From positions 1 to 64,000 of the forward strand of contig JAYRWH010000067.1 of assembly GCA_041918155.1 (NCBI GenBank): DNA of 64,000 nt, in the 5' to 3' direction. A program made the translations under genes and the position numbers. This document shows positions 16,226 to 24,420 of the stretch, one piece after another; the stretch's first letter is position 1, and each line of letters begins with the position of its first letter. The notes beneath the pieces were generated by a model that worked only from the letters and a program-made list of their open reading frames with translations, searched no databases and was not told the origin of the DNA. This DNA comes from UBA668 sp041918155 (GTDB lineage Bacteria > Actinomycetota > Acidimicrobiia > Acidimicrobiales > Ilumatobacteraceae).

Positions 16226-17027
16226 CCGCGGCCCAGCCGGCGAGCTCTTCCGTGTGCACGACCTGCAGCGGTGCCAGCGCGGCGAGCACATGGTCGTAGC
16301 CGCCGGTGAGGATGCCGCTGATCACCAACGCGCCACCGGGTGCGACCACCCGTCGCAGATCGGGGGCCAGGGCGACCAGCGTCGGAGCGAGGATGTTCGC
16401 GAGCACGAGGTCGAATACACCCGTCACGTCCTCGAGCGGTGTGGTGCTCGCATGAACGCACTCCCCCACCCCGTTGGCGGCGGCGTTGGCCAAGGTGACC
16501 GAAACCGCAGCGGGGGCGATGTCGACCCCGACGGCCGTTCCCGCACCGAACACGCAGGCGCCGATGGCGAGCACTCCAGAACCGCAGCCCACGTCGAGCA
16601 CGGTGCACCCGGGTTGCACGAGCCGGCGGGTGGCGCGCAGCGATAGGACGGTGGTGGGGTGGTCGCCCATCCCGAAGGTGGATCCGGGCTCGATGTGCAG
16701 CACGGTGGTGCCGGCCGGAGCGTCGTGGGGCACCCACGCCGGGCGCACCACCAAGCCGGGTTGCACGACGATCGGCGCAGCGAACTCGCGCCATGTGTCG
16801 GCGACGGCTTCGTCGACCTCCTCGTAGCGCCACGGCCAGTGGGCCGGCCAGCCGGCCGCGACCGGGTCGGCGTCGCCGAGCGAGGTCCACAGCTCCACCG
16901 TGCCCTCGGCCGGTGTGCGTTCTTCGACGGCGACGACGCCGAGGCCCCACAGGGCGTCCGAGGCCAGCTCCGCCTCGGCCTCGCCGACGGTGACGACGAA
17001 CTGGCGGATGATCCGCTTGTCGGGCAT
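16212..17027 (-). CDS. prmA: Ribosomal protein L11 methyltransferase
   Basis: SAM-dependent methyltransferase of 271 residues. The N-terminal domain (about 1-95; QFVVTVGEAEAELASDALWGLGVVAVEE) recognises L11. The Rossmann domain shows FGMGDHPTTVLSLRATRRL, VLDVGCGSGVLAIGA (SAM-binding motif I), VGVDIAPAAVSVTLANAAANG and LVLANILAPTLVALAPDL (the NPP/NIL-type post-motif II of PrmA). It trimethylates lysines and the N-terminus of ribosomal protein L11. The ATG overlaps the stop of the upstream carbonic-anhydrase-like gene as TGATG, so translation is probably coupled. Confidence 0.92.
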   Translation of the reverse strand: MPDKRIIRQFVVTVGEAEAELASDALWGLGVVAVEERTPAEGTVELWTSLGDADPVAAGWPAHWPWRYEEVDEAVADTWREFAAPIVVQPGLVVRPAWVPHDAPAGTTVLHIEPGSTFGMGDHPTTVLSLRATRRLVQPGCTVLDVGCGSGVLAIGACVFGAGTAVGVDIAPAAVSVTLANAAANGVGECVHASTTPLEDVTGVFDLVLANILAPTLVALAPDLRRVVAPGGALVISGILTGGYDHVLAALAPLQVVHTEELAGWAAVTLR

Positions 17028-17545
17028 CAGTCGATTCGACGCAGGTCGTGGCGGTAGCGCTGCGCCCGCTGCGCGTAGATCGCCGCGCCACGCGCGATGA
17101 GCTCTGGGCGGGCCCGGCCAGCCTTGATCACCGCCGGGGTGCCGACGGCGAGCGCGCCGGAGGGCACCTCGGTGTCGTCGAGTACGACGGCGTTGGTGGC
17201 GACGATCGCGCCGGTGCGCACCACGACGCGGTGGAGCACGACGCTCATGTTGCCGATGAGGCAGCCGTTCTCGATCGTGCAGCCCTCCAGATGCACCATG
17301 TGGCCCACGACGCAGTCGTCGCCGACGACGGTGGGATCCTCGGCCGTGGAGTGCAGCACCCCGTTGTCCTGGATGCTCGTGCGCTCGCCGATGCGGATCG
17401 GCCCCTCGTCGCCGCGCAGCACAGCACCGGGCCATACCGAGCTGCCGGCACCGATCGTGACATTGCCGATGATCACGGCGTCAGGGTGGATGTAGGCGTC
17501 GGGGTGGATGGACGGAGTGAGCTCGCCGAGCGCGTAGATGGGCAC
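17027..17545 (-). CDS. Gamma-carbonic-anhydrase-like hexapeptide-repeat protein
   Basis: Left-handed beta-helix protein of 172 residues with hexapeptide repeats (AVIIGNVTIGAGSSVWPGAVLRGD) typical of the gamma-class carbonic anhydrase / PaaY / YrdA family. Putative zinc ligands are in GVLHSTAEDPT, CVVGHMVHLEG and the following Ile/His positions: HxxxxH is reduced to VGHMVH, as in many YrdA-like proteins. A CO2-hydrating activity is possible but unproven. GTG 17545 follows TACCCT (minus strand, 17557-17552) by 6 nt. It forms an overlapping pair with prmA and is divergent from the repeat-rich protein gene. Confidence 0.87.
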   Translation of the reverse strand: MPIYALGELTPSIHPDAYIHPDAVIIGNVTIGAGSSVWPGAVLRGDEGPIRIGERTSIQDNGVLHSTAEDPTVVGDDCVVGHMVHLEGCTIENGCLIGNMSVVLHRVVVRTGAIVATNAVVLDDTEVPSGALAVGTPAVIKAGRARPELIARGAAIYAQRAQRYRHDLRRID

Positions 17546-17612
17546 GCCCGAAGGGTACCGATCGCAGTTACGGTGGAGCGAAGTGCCCTCCAGCGGATAC
17601 CGTGTGAGCCCT

Positions 17613-19238
17613 ATGTCCCGCAGGATCGAAATCGAGCTCACCAGTGCGCGCCCCGATGGCACGTGGACGTGGCGGGCGGCAGGTGCCCAGAAGCCCAAGG
17701 GTGTGCTCGACGGGACATTGCTCCCCGCCGACGCCGCCGTGGGCCTCATCCTCAAGGCGGATGCCGAGAGCGAGATCGACGGGGTGACGATCCTGTCGGT
17801 GAGCACCACGAAGGCAAAGGCCGAAAAGAGCGGCCTGCTCGAGCTGATCACCACCGACAAGCCGTTCGAGGCCGTCACTCAGCAGCTCGCCCGCCGCGAG
17901 CGCAGTGACCGCGGCGATCGTGGCGATCGTGGCGATCGTGGTGGCGACCGCCGCGATCGTGGCCCGCGCCGCGACGGCGACACCCGCGGCCCCGGCTCGG
18001 GTCCTCGCCGCGACAAGCCCGCCGGCGACGGCGCCGATCGCCGCGACCGCGGCCCGGGCTCGGGTCCGCGGCGCGAGGGTGACAACCGCGATCGCGGCCC
18101 GCGCCGCGAGGGTGGCTCCCACCGCCCTCGTTTCGAGGCTCCGCCCGAGCTGCCCCAGCGCCCGAAGGCCAAGCGCCTCAAGCCTGGTCGCACCCACCGC
18201 AATGCGGTGCTGGCCGAGCTGACCGAGGCACAGAAGGCCGTCGCCGAGCGCGCCCTACTGGGTGGCCTGCCTGCCGTCCGCCAGGCGGTCAACGAGCAGA
18301 ACACGCGCTTGAAGGCCGAGGGCAAGGAAGAGATCCCGGCCGCCGGCCTGCTGGCCATCGCCGAGCAGTTGCTGCCGCGCCTGCGCGTGGCCGAGTGGCT
18401 GGATCGTGCTGACGCCGCCCTCGCTGACATGGAGGAGCTCGACCTGCGCGACCTGCGCAGCGTGGTGGCCGCCTCCGACGACCCGATGGTGGCCCGCGAC
18501 GAGAGCACGCGCGAGATCGCCGCTCGCCTCAAGGATGCACTCGTCACCAAGCAGGAGAAGGAACTCGCCCTGTGGTACGAGGACATCGACGCTGCCGTCG
18601 GTGTGGGCCGCATCGTGCGTGCGCTGAAGCTTTCGTCGCAGCCGCCCAAGGCCGGCGTGCGTTTCCCCGCCGAGAGCGCGGCCAAGTTGGCCAACGCCGC
18701 CAACGCCAGCCTCACGGCTGATGCTCTTCCCGACCGCTGGGTGGCCGTACTCGAGGCCGTCGCCTTCAGCCCGGTGCGCAGCCTCGTGCAACCCCCCGCG
18801 AAGCCCACCCAGGTGAATGACGAGCTGCTCGGAACGGTCAAGCGCCTCGGTGCGCTGCTGCCCGCCGTGGCCGCCCTGTTCGGCATCGAGGTGGATACCA
18901 AGGCCCACCCGAAGCCGCTGCGCCCCACCCGTCCCACCACTCCTGCCAAGGGCAAGCCGACCCCCAAGCCGCCCGCGGCGGCCAAGCCGGCTGCTGAGGC
19001 GCCCGTCGTCGCAGCTGTCGAGGCACCGGTTGTCGAGGCACCGGTTGAGGTTGTCGAGGCACCCGTCGTCGCAGCTGTCGAGGCACCGGTTGTCGAGGCA
19101 CCGGTTGAGGTTGTCGAGGCACCGGTTGTCGAGGCACCGGTTGTCGAGGCACCGGTCGAGGTTGTCGAGGCGCCCGCCGCGGAGGCCCCAGTCGTCGACG
19201 AGTTCGACTCGGCTGACGAGTTCTCCCCCGAGGGCTGA
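17613..19238 (+). CDS. Large Arg/Gly/Asp-rich and Glu-Ala-Pro-Val-repeat protein of unknown function
   Basis: Protein of 541 residues in four parts. Residues 1-90 form a beta-rich domain (IEIELTSARPDGTWTWRA, then ILSVSTTKAKAEKSG). About 95-190 is a disordered, highly charged stretch with RGD and DRGPRR repeats. About 195-425 is a helical core (RTHRNAVLAELTEAQKAVAE, then LALWYEDIDAAVGVGRIVRAL). About 450-541 is a Pro/Val/Glu tail made of near-identical EAPVVE units. The RG-rich segment suggests RNA or ribosome association, and the core resembles proteins annotated only as hypothetical in related genomes. ATG 17613 follows TACCGT (17598-17603) by 9 nt. No function is claimed. Confidence 0.8.
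   Translation: MSRRIEIELTSARPDGTWTWRAAGAQKPKGVLDGTLLPADAAVGLILKADAESEIDGVTILSVSTTKAKAEKSGLLELITTDKPFEAVTQQLARRERSDRGDRGDRGDRGGDRRDRGPRRDGDTRGPGSGPRRDKPAGDGADRRDRGPGSGPRREGDNRDRGPRREGGSHRPRFEAPPELPQRPKAKRLKPGRTHRNAVLAELTEAQKAVAERALLGGLPAVRQAVNEQNTRLKAEGKEEIPAAGLLAIAEQLLPRLRVAEWLDRADAALADMEELDLRDLRSVVAASDDPMVARDESTREIAARLKDALVTKQEKELALWYEDIDAAVGVGRIVRALKLSSQPPKAGVRFPAESAAKLANAANASLTADALPDRWVAVLEAVAFSPVRSLVQPPAKPTQVNDELLGTVKRLGALLPAVAALFGIEVDTKAHPKPLRPTRPTTPAKGKPTPKPPAAAKPAAEAPVVAAVEAPVVEAPVEVVEAPVVAAVEAPVVEAPVEVVEAPVVEAPVVEAPVEVVEAPAAEAPVVDEFDSADEFSPEG
18996..19166 (+). repeat. 60-bp coding tandem repeat
   Basis: Two 60-bp units (18996-19055 and 19056-19115) differ by a single base. A shorter variant unit (19116-19166) follows. 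Each encodes EAPVVAAVEAPVVEAPVEVV. The near-identity at the DNA level, including third positions, points to recent duplication or slippage within the tail of the 541-residue protein. Confidence 0.9.
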
Positions 19239-19280
19239 CCGCCTCGGTCCGTCGGGCCCCACGGTCCTAATGTCGGAGAC

Positions 19281-20066
19281 ATGTCCGACATCGTCACCTA
19301 CGAGGTACAGAGCCGCATTGCGGTCATCACGCTCAACCGTCCCGAGGCCCGCAATGCGGTCAACGGTGACGTGGCCAATGCGCTCGAAGCCGCCATTGAC
19401 CGGCTCGAGGCCGACCCCGACGTGTGGATCGCAGTGCTTGCCGCGAACACCGCGGGCCAGGAGAAGCCGGTCTTCTGCGCCGGCGCTGACCTGAAGGCAA
19501 TCAACTCCGGCGAGGCAGCGGCGCTCAATACGCCCCGTGGCGGCTTCGCCGGCTTCTGCTACCGCGAACGGACCAAGCCGGTGATCGCCGCGATCGATGG
19601 GCTCGCCACCGCCGGCGGCTGCGAGATCACGCTCGCCTGTGACTTGGTGGTTGCCTCCACCCGCGCGTCGTTCGGCCTCGCCGAAGTGAAGCGCAACCTG
19701 GTCGCCGGTGCCGGCGGTCTGTTCCGCCTGCCGCGCGCGATCGGCCAGGCGGCGGCGATGGACGTCATCCTCACCGGCGAACCGATGCCCGCGCAGCGGG
19801 CTTACGAGCTCGGCATGGTGAGCCGCCTAGCCGAGCCGGGGACGGCGCTGGCGGCGGCGCTACAGCTGGCGGCGAAGATCTGCGAGAACGCTCCGCTGGC
19901 TGTCTGGGAGAGCCGCAAGGTGGTGCTTGCCTCGGCGTACGAGGACGACGTCACCCTCAAGAAGCTCACCGATGCCGCGTTCGGCCGGGTCATTGCTTCG
20001 GAGGACACCAAGGAGGGGCTGACCGCCTTCATCGAGAAGCGCCCGCCACGCTGGACCGGCCGCTGA
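19281..20066 (+). CDS. Enoyl-CoA hydratase/isomerase (crotonase) family protein
   Basis: Crotonase-fold enzyme of 261 residues. The oxyanion-hole residues are in VFCAGADLKAI and GLATAGGCEITLACDLV. The general acid/base Glu lies in the GGCE segment and the second Glu in SFGLAEVKRNLVAGAGG, so hydration of trans-2-enoyl-CoA is predicted for fatty-acid or amino-acid degradation. GGCE replaces the usual GGGxE; the Cys is a minor change. The C-terminus ends RPPRWTGR, common in mycobacterial-type EchA proteins. ATG 19281 follows TAATGT (19268-19273) by 7 nt. Its stop abuts the convergent acetyltransferase gene. Confidence 0.92.
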   Translation: MSDIVTYEVQSRIAVITLNRPEARNAVNGDVANALEAAIDRLEADPDVWIAVLAANTAGQEKPVFCAGADLKAINSGEAAALNTPRGGFAGFCYRERTKPVIAAIDGLATAGGCEITLACDLVVASTRASFGLAEVKRNLVAGAGGLFRLPRAIGQAAAMDVILTGEPMPAQRAYELGMVSRLAEPGTALAAALQLAAKICENAPLAVWESRKVVLASAYEDDVTLKKLTDAAFGRVIASEDTKEGLTAFIEKRPPRWTGR

Positions 20067-20519
20067 TCAGTTGAGCAGGCGGCGCATCACCAGCAGCCGG
20101 GCGGTGACCCCGGCGCGCTCGTAGAGGTTCTTGGTGGCGCGATCGCCCGGCAGGGCCACGGCCTCCAGCGCCATGCAGCCACGCATGCGGGCATAGGCCA
20201 TGGCGGCCTCCAGCAGCCCATCGCCACAGCCCAACTCGCGCGCGCCCGGGTGCACGTACACCTGCCGCACGGTGGCCACCGTGACCGAGATGCCCTCCAT
20301 CGCGAGTTGGAGATAGCCGACAACGGCATCGTCGAGTGTGGCCACCCACACTGCGCTGTCGGGCGCAGTCAGCAGCACTGCCCAGTCCGCCACGGGCGGG
20401 CGCTCGGCGAGCAGCACATCGGCCCCGCGGAACTCCATCAGCTCTGCACGTGCCTGCGCCTCCAGCGCCGCCACGTCCGCGGCGTCGGCCGGCAGCAGCG
20501 GGCGGACGGCCTCGCGCAT
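20067..20519 (-). CDS. GNAT-family N-acetyltransferase
   Basis: Acetyltransferase of 150 residues. The acetyl-CoA-binding core is VRQVYVHPGARELGCGDGLLEAAMAYARMRGC (R/Q-x-x-G-x-G/A appears as RELGCGDG), followed by LEAVALPGDRATKNLYERAGV, the usual beta5-helix5 sequence. The acceptor is unknown and may be an amine or a protein N-terminus. Its ATG overlaps the upstream stop as TGATG, so it is translationally coupled to the 136-residue protein. Its end abuts the crotonase stop directly. An identity as ribosomal-protein acetyltransferase RimI is unlikely because the motif order differs. Confidence 0.85.
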   Translation of the reverse strand: MREAVRPLLPADAADVAALEAQARAELMEFRGADVLLAERPPVADWAVLLTAPDSAVWVATLDDAVVGYLQLAMEGISVTVATVRQVYVHPGARELGCGDGLLEAAMAYARMRGCMALEAVALPGDRATKNLYERAGVTARLLVMRRLLN

Positions 20520-20929
20520 CAGCCGGCCAGCAGTTCCGCGACCCGGTTGAGAATCGTGCGCCGTCCGCGGCCCGCGGTCTCGTAGTCGCCGATCAGCTGC
20601 AGATCCGCGTGGGGCAGCCGGGCGAGCAGCTTCACGACCTCCGCTGCGGGCAGATCGTCGTATCCGTCGAAGGGCGAATGCGGCCGCTTGCCCGGTTCCG
20701 CCGCGGTCGGCGGCGGCTGGCGCACCGCTGTCAGCCGCTTGCCGATCTGCTTGCGGCCGGTGGTGACCGCCATCTCGCCGATCCAGTGCGCGACCCGCAC
20801 CTGGTTCTCGAGCTTGGCCCGGCTATCGGCGACCAGCTTGGGCAAGTGCTGCACCTGACCGACCAGCTCGGCCGGCGCGGACAGCACAGCACTTAGCAAC
20901 TTCTCCACGAGAGGGCGCTGCTCGCTCAT
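20519..20929 (-). CDS. Conserved actinobacterial protein with C-terminal GYDDLPAAEVV motif
   Basis: Protein of 136 residues with a helical N-terminus (about 1-65), a Pro-rich linker and a C-terminal motif FDGYDDLPAAEVVKLL, then GDYETAGRGRRTILNRVAELL. That C-terminal helix-turn-helix-like module is recurrent in actinobacterial hypothetical proteins, some of them linked to lipid droplets or cell-surface genes; the function is not established. GAGG about 5 nt before ATG 20929 serves as ribosome binding site. It ends in a TGATG overlap with the acetyltransferase gene and follows the acidic zinc protein by 21 bp, so three genes probably form one operon. Confidence 0.72.
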   Translation of the reverse strand: MSEQRPLVEKLLSAVLSAPAELVGQVQHLPKLVADSRAKLENQVRVAHWIGEMAVTTGRKQIGKRLTAVRQPPPTAAEPGKRPHSPFDGYDDLPAAEVVKLLARLPHADLQLIGDYETAGRGRRTILNRVAELLAG

Positions 20930-20950
20930 GGTCGCCTCAGCCGCGCCGGC

Positions 20951-21436
20951 TCATTTGAAGAGCGGGCAGTCGTCGTCGCCAACGGGGCAACCAGGGGCGT
21001 TCTGGCGCACGAGCAGGAAGCACGAAGGGCACAGTCGCTCGTCGGCCCGCTTGGGCTGCAGCCGGTCGCCCGTCTCGCCCCGTTCCTCGGGCTCTTCCTC
21101 GTCCTCGTCCTCGTCGTCCTCGGCGGCGACCATACGATCCTTGAGGATCGTGTCGAGATCGGCCTCGACGTCGTCGGGGGCGAGCATGTCCTCGTCCTCG
21201 TCTTCGTCCTCGCCAGCGACGACGCGGCGCACGGGGCCACTCGTGTCGTCGTCCTCTTCTTCGTCTTCTTCCACCGCGACGAAGTCGTCGTCGAGCGCGA
21301 CGAAGTCGTCGTCCTCCTCGAGCACCGCGGCGTCGAGGTCTTCCTCGTCAAGTTCGGCGGGATCGATGTCCACATCCTCTTCGACTTCTTCCTCGAAGTC
21401 CTCGGACTCGGGCATCACATCATCGTCGTCGGCCAT
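20951..21436 (-). CDS. Highly acidic protein with C-terminal four-cysteine zinc ribbon (DUF4193-like)
   Basis: Protein of 161 residues. Residues 1-100 are dominated by Asp and Glu (for example DDDFVALDDDFVAVEEDEEE), interrupted by VEADLDTILKDRMVAAEDD. The C-terminal ERLCPSCFLLVRQNAPGCPV, then DDDCPLFK, gives a four-Cys zinc site. The combination LDTILKDR plus a C-terminal CPSCFLL resembles the DUF4193 family, a conserved actinobacterial protein of unknown role. The identity is moderate because the acidic tract is much longer than usual. ATG 21436 has AAGGATC upstream and a TAGTAT box at 21477-21472 (minus strand). Confidence 0.75.
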   Translation of the reverse strand: MADDDDVMPESEDFEEEVEEDVDIDPAELDEEDLDAAVLEEDDDFVALDDDFVAVEEDEEEDDDTSGPVRRVVAGEDEDEDEDMLAPDDVEADLDTILKDRMVAAEDDEDEDEEEPEERGETGDRLQPKRADERLCPSCFLLVRQNAPGCPVGDDDCPLFK

Positions 21437-21532
21437 CTTCGATCCTTGCAGTCACCCGGGTGAGGCCCGGGATACTAGGGCGAGCGTCACGGGAGGTTAC
21501 TCACACTCCATGTGACAACCGCCACTCCAGCG

Positions 21533-23134
21533 TCAGGTGGGCGCCCGCCGGGCCTCGGCACGGCGCTCGGCCGCGAGGCGTTCGAGCTCGGGCGCCTCGC
21601 GTGTGAGGTGGGTCATGGCGTCGGCGACGGCACGGTGGCCGGCCTGCTCGTCGATCAAACGGTGCATCTCGAGGGCGATTCGACGGTACGACGGATGACC
21701 CTGCGCCGAGGAGCGCAGCTCGAGCATGTGGATCGCTTCGCGGGCGTTGAACTGCATTGTGTAGCGCATGCGGTAGGCCATGCTCACCGCGTACTGAGCT
21801 TGCATCGGGAACTCGTCCTTGAGCGCATCGTAGAGCGCTGCCGAGCGAGCCATGGCGTCGTCGAAGACCTCCGCCATGCCCGCTTCTTCCACCAACTCCG
21901 GCCGTACATAACCGTGGTTGGGGGTGAGCGACTGCCACTCGATGGTGAGCATGCGGTGGCGCTGCAGGTCGCGGAAGGCGCCGTAGTCGCTCAGGACATC
22001 GAAGCGGTAGTCGACCCGCTCGAAGGCCCGGCCGGGCTTGTGGCGGCGGTTCTCGCGCTCGCCGACATAGGCCTGGATGAGCGCCAGCCGCTCGGTGGGG
22101 CCGAGCGTGCGCACCCGCTCGAGCACCTGCTGTTCGGGCAGGTGGGTGAGCGGGTAGCAGATCGCGGCGAGCAACTTGTCTTCCGCGTCGGGGTCGAAAT
22201 CGACGAGCTGCACCGAGGGCACCTGCTCGACCGGCGTGGTGCCGAACAGCGAATCGACCAGCTTGGAGGTGTGCTCTCGAGTCGAGCCGAGGTACTGGCC
22301 CCACCGACCGCCGCGGTCGGCAAGATCGACGCGACGCAGGAAACTGGGGATCACCTTGCGGAGCTCGTGGAGCATGAGATCCGCGTAGTGGCGGGCCTCG
22401 GGGAGGGGGTGAGCGCGCATGCGGATGAGCAGCGACTCGAACGCTTGCCCGGAGCCGTAGATGCCGACGTTGGAGAGCGCCGCTGCGGGCAGCACGCCGC
22501 GCACCGCATCGAGCGCCTTGGCGCGGGTGGCCATGCGGTAGATGAAGTCGCTGTCGCCCTCTTCGCGCGACACCGTGGCGCGCACATGGTCGGTGACGCG
22601 CGAGAGCAGCAGCGAGTAGCTGTCGAACACGCGGTCCATGTCGCCTACGTAGCGGGTGCCGAAGCGGCTAGAGAGGATCGCCGGGTCGCGGTAGAACCGG
22701 TAGCGGCCGCCGAGGCGGGCGTCGTAGCTGATGTAGCGCGTGCTTTGCTCGAGGTAGCTCATCAAGCGACCCCACTCGAGGATCTTGGTGAGGATGTTGG
22801 ACGCCTGCTCACACGCCAAATGCACGCCACCGAGCTGGGCCACAGAGTCGTCGCCGTACTCGAAGAACACCTTTTCGTAGAGCTCCTCGGCGCGTTCCAG
22901 GCCGATCGTCGCGTCGACGGTGACGTCGCCGGCAATGTCGAGATCGCCGACGAACTCGTCGAGGAACAGCCGACGCAGGCTCTTGGGGCTGCGGCTGTAC
23001 CGAGCGAACAGCGCGCCCTTGACGACCTCGGGAAGGTTCACGAGTGCGAACACCGGACCATCGAGATTGGTGAAGTACCGCCGGAGGATGTCCTCCTCGT
23101 CGGGTGTGAACTCCTCGGGGACGTAGACCGTCAC
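21533..23134 (-). CDS. thyX: Double-domain ThyX (FAD-dependent thymidylate synthase-like) protein
   Basis: Protein of 533 residues, about twice the length of canonical ThyX, with two Thy1-like halves (about 30-270 and 300-520). Half 1 retains EQSTRYISY near residue 125 but has EWGR where RHR should be. Half 2 retains RHRMLTIEWQS (RHR, seven residues, Ser) near residue 390 but ends LTP instead of TRY. If active, it would make dTMP from dUMP using methylenetetrahydrofolate and FAD. The complementary loss suggests a pseudo-dimer with one composite active site, or a divergent paralogue with another job. GTG 23134 follows TAGGAT (minus strand, 23147-23142) by 7 nt. Confidence 0.82.
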   Translation of the reverse strand: MTVYVPEEFTPDEEDILRRYFTNLDGPVFALVNLPEVVKGALFARYSRSPKSLRRLFLDEFVGDLDIAGDVTVDATIGLERAEELYEKVFFEYGDDSVAQLGGVHLACEQASNILTKILEWGRLMSYLEQSTRYISYDARLGGRYRFYRDPAILSSRFGTRYVGDMDRVFDSYSLLLSRVTDHVRATVSREEGDSDFIYRMATRAKALDAVRGVLPAAALSNVGIYGSGQAFESLLIRMRAHPLPEARHYADLMLHELRKVIPSFLRRVDLADRGGRWGQYLGSTREHTSKLVDSLFGTTPVEQVPSVQLVDFDPDAEDKLLAAICYPLTHLPEQQVLERVRTLGPTERLALIQAYVGERENRRHKPGRAFERVDYRFDVLSDYGAFRDLQRHRMLTIEWQSLTPNHGYVRPELVEEAGMAEVFDDAMARSAALYDALKDEFPMQAQYAVSMAYRMRYTMQFNAREAIHMLELRSSAQGHPSYRRIALEMHRLIDEQAGHRAVADAMTHLTREAPELERLAAERRAEARRAPT

Positions 23135-23185
23135 GGGCGAGATCCTACGGGGGTCGCGACTCTCAACCGGGGATCCCGCAACTCA

Positions 23186-24382
23186 TCACAGGACGGTCAC
23201 ACCGCGTGGCCGGCGATCGAACTCGGCGTCGACGTTCGCGCGGAGGGTGGTCGACACCCACAGGTCGACCACGGTCATCGCCATCACCTTTGCGCCGTCG
23301 ATGACGGCCCGGTCGCCGTCGTCGGCGACTGCCCACTTGGCGAACTCGACGCTGTGGATCGGCACACCGTCGGGGGCGACCTTGATCATCGGGTGGATCG
23401 AGGGCACGAGATGACTGATATTGCCCATGTCGGTGCTGCCCATCACGCGGCGCCCGACGGCGAGAGGATCGAGCACCGTGCGGCCCACCGCGGCGGCGTT
23501 GGCGACATAGGCCTGCACCATCGGGGCGTTGTCGACCATCTCGGCGTAGAGGTTGTCGACCCACGCGTGGCTCATCGTGCACCCGCACGCCGTCGCCGCG
23601 CTCTCCAGGCAGGTGAACACGCGATCCTTCAACGGTTGCAGCGAGGCGACTGTGCCGGCACGCACATACCACTCCATCGCCGTCTCCGCCGGCACGATGT
23701 TCGGCTTGTCGCCGGCCTTGGTGAAGATGCCGTGCACGCGTTCGTTGGGCCGGATGTGCTGGCGCATCGCGGCGACGCCTGTGTAGCCGAGGACCGCGGC
23801 GTCGAGCGCATTACGGCCCTCCCATGGGGCTGCCGCGGCGTGGGCCGCCTTGCCGTGGTACTGCACCTGCAGCTCCTGGATCGCGAGGCAGTCCATGTGG
23901 AGCAGGTCGGCATCGGCCGGATGCACCATCATCGCCGCGGCGACGCCGTCGAATGCGCCCTTGCGCGCCATGCGCACCTTGCCGCCGCCGCCTTCCTCGG
24001 CCGGGGTACCCATGATCCGCACCTTCCCGCCGGCCGCCTCGGCCACGAACGCCGCCGCAAGGCCGGCGCCGAGGCCGGCGGTGGCGATGATGTTGTGACC
24101 GCACGCGTGGCCCACGCCCGGCAGGGCGTCGTACTCGCACAGCACCGCCACCTGCGGCCCTTCCCGCCCGGCCGACGAGTCGAACGCCGTTGCCAGGTCG
24201 TAGGCGTGGCGCACCGGGGCGATGCCCTCGCGCTCGAGGAAACCGGTGAGCAATTCGTGGGCGAAGTGCTCCTCGTAGTTCAGCTCAGGGTGGGCATGGA
24301 TCTGGTGGCTGGCGTCGATGAGGCGGTCGGCGAGCTCGTCGACGCGGTCGCAGACGGCCTGCTTCAATTCGGCGGTGTCCAT
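23186..24382 (-). CDS. M20-family amidohydrolase/peptidase
   Basis: Zinc hydrolase of 398 residues of the M20D type (aminobenzoyl-glutamate hydrolase / N-acyl-amino-acid amidohydrolase-like). Metal-site motifs are VAVLCEYDALPGVGHACGHN (about 85-105) and GTPAEEGGGGKVRM (about 130), with the catalytic Glu in the latter. The dimerisation lid spans about 180-300 and the terminal ligand region is near MGSTDMGNISHLVPSIHP. It probably removes acyl or p-aminobenzoyl groups from amino acids; the substrate is unknown. ATG 24382 lies 7 nt after TAACGT (minus strand, 24395-24390), so a leaderless transcript is likely. Confidence 0.9.
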   Translation of the reverse strand: MDTAELKQAVCDRVDELADRLIDASHQIHAHPELNYEEHFAHELLTGFLEREGIAPVRHAYDLATAFDSSAGREGPQVAVLCEYDALPGVGHACGHNIIATAGLGAGLAAAFVAEAAGGKVRIMGTPAEEGGGGKVRMARKGAFDGVAAAMMVHPADADLLHMDCLAIQELQVQYHGKAAHAAAAPWEGRNALDAAVLGYTGVAAMRQHIRPNERVHGIFTKAGDKPNIVPAETAMEWYVRAGTVASLQPLKDRVFTCLESAATACGCTMSHAWVDNLYAEMVDNAPMVQAYVANAAAVGRTVLDPLAVGRRVMGSTDMGNISHLVPSIHPMIKVAPDGVPIHSVEFAKWAVADDGDRAVIDGAKVMAMTVVDLWVSTTLRANVDAEFDRRPRGVTVL

Positions 24383-24420
24383 CGGGTTGACGTTAACAGT
24401 GCCTCTCGCGGGTCTGCGTC

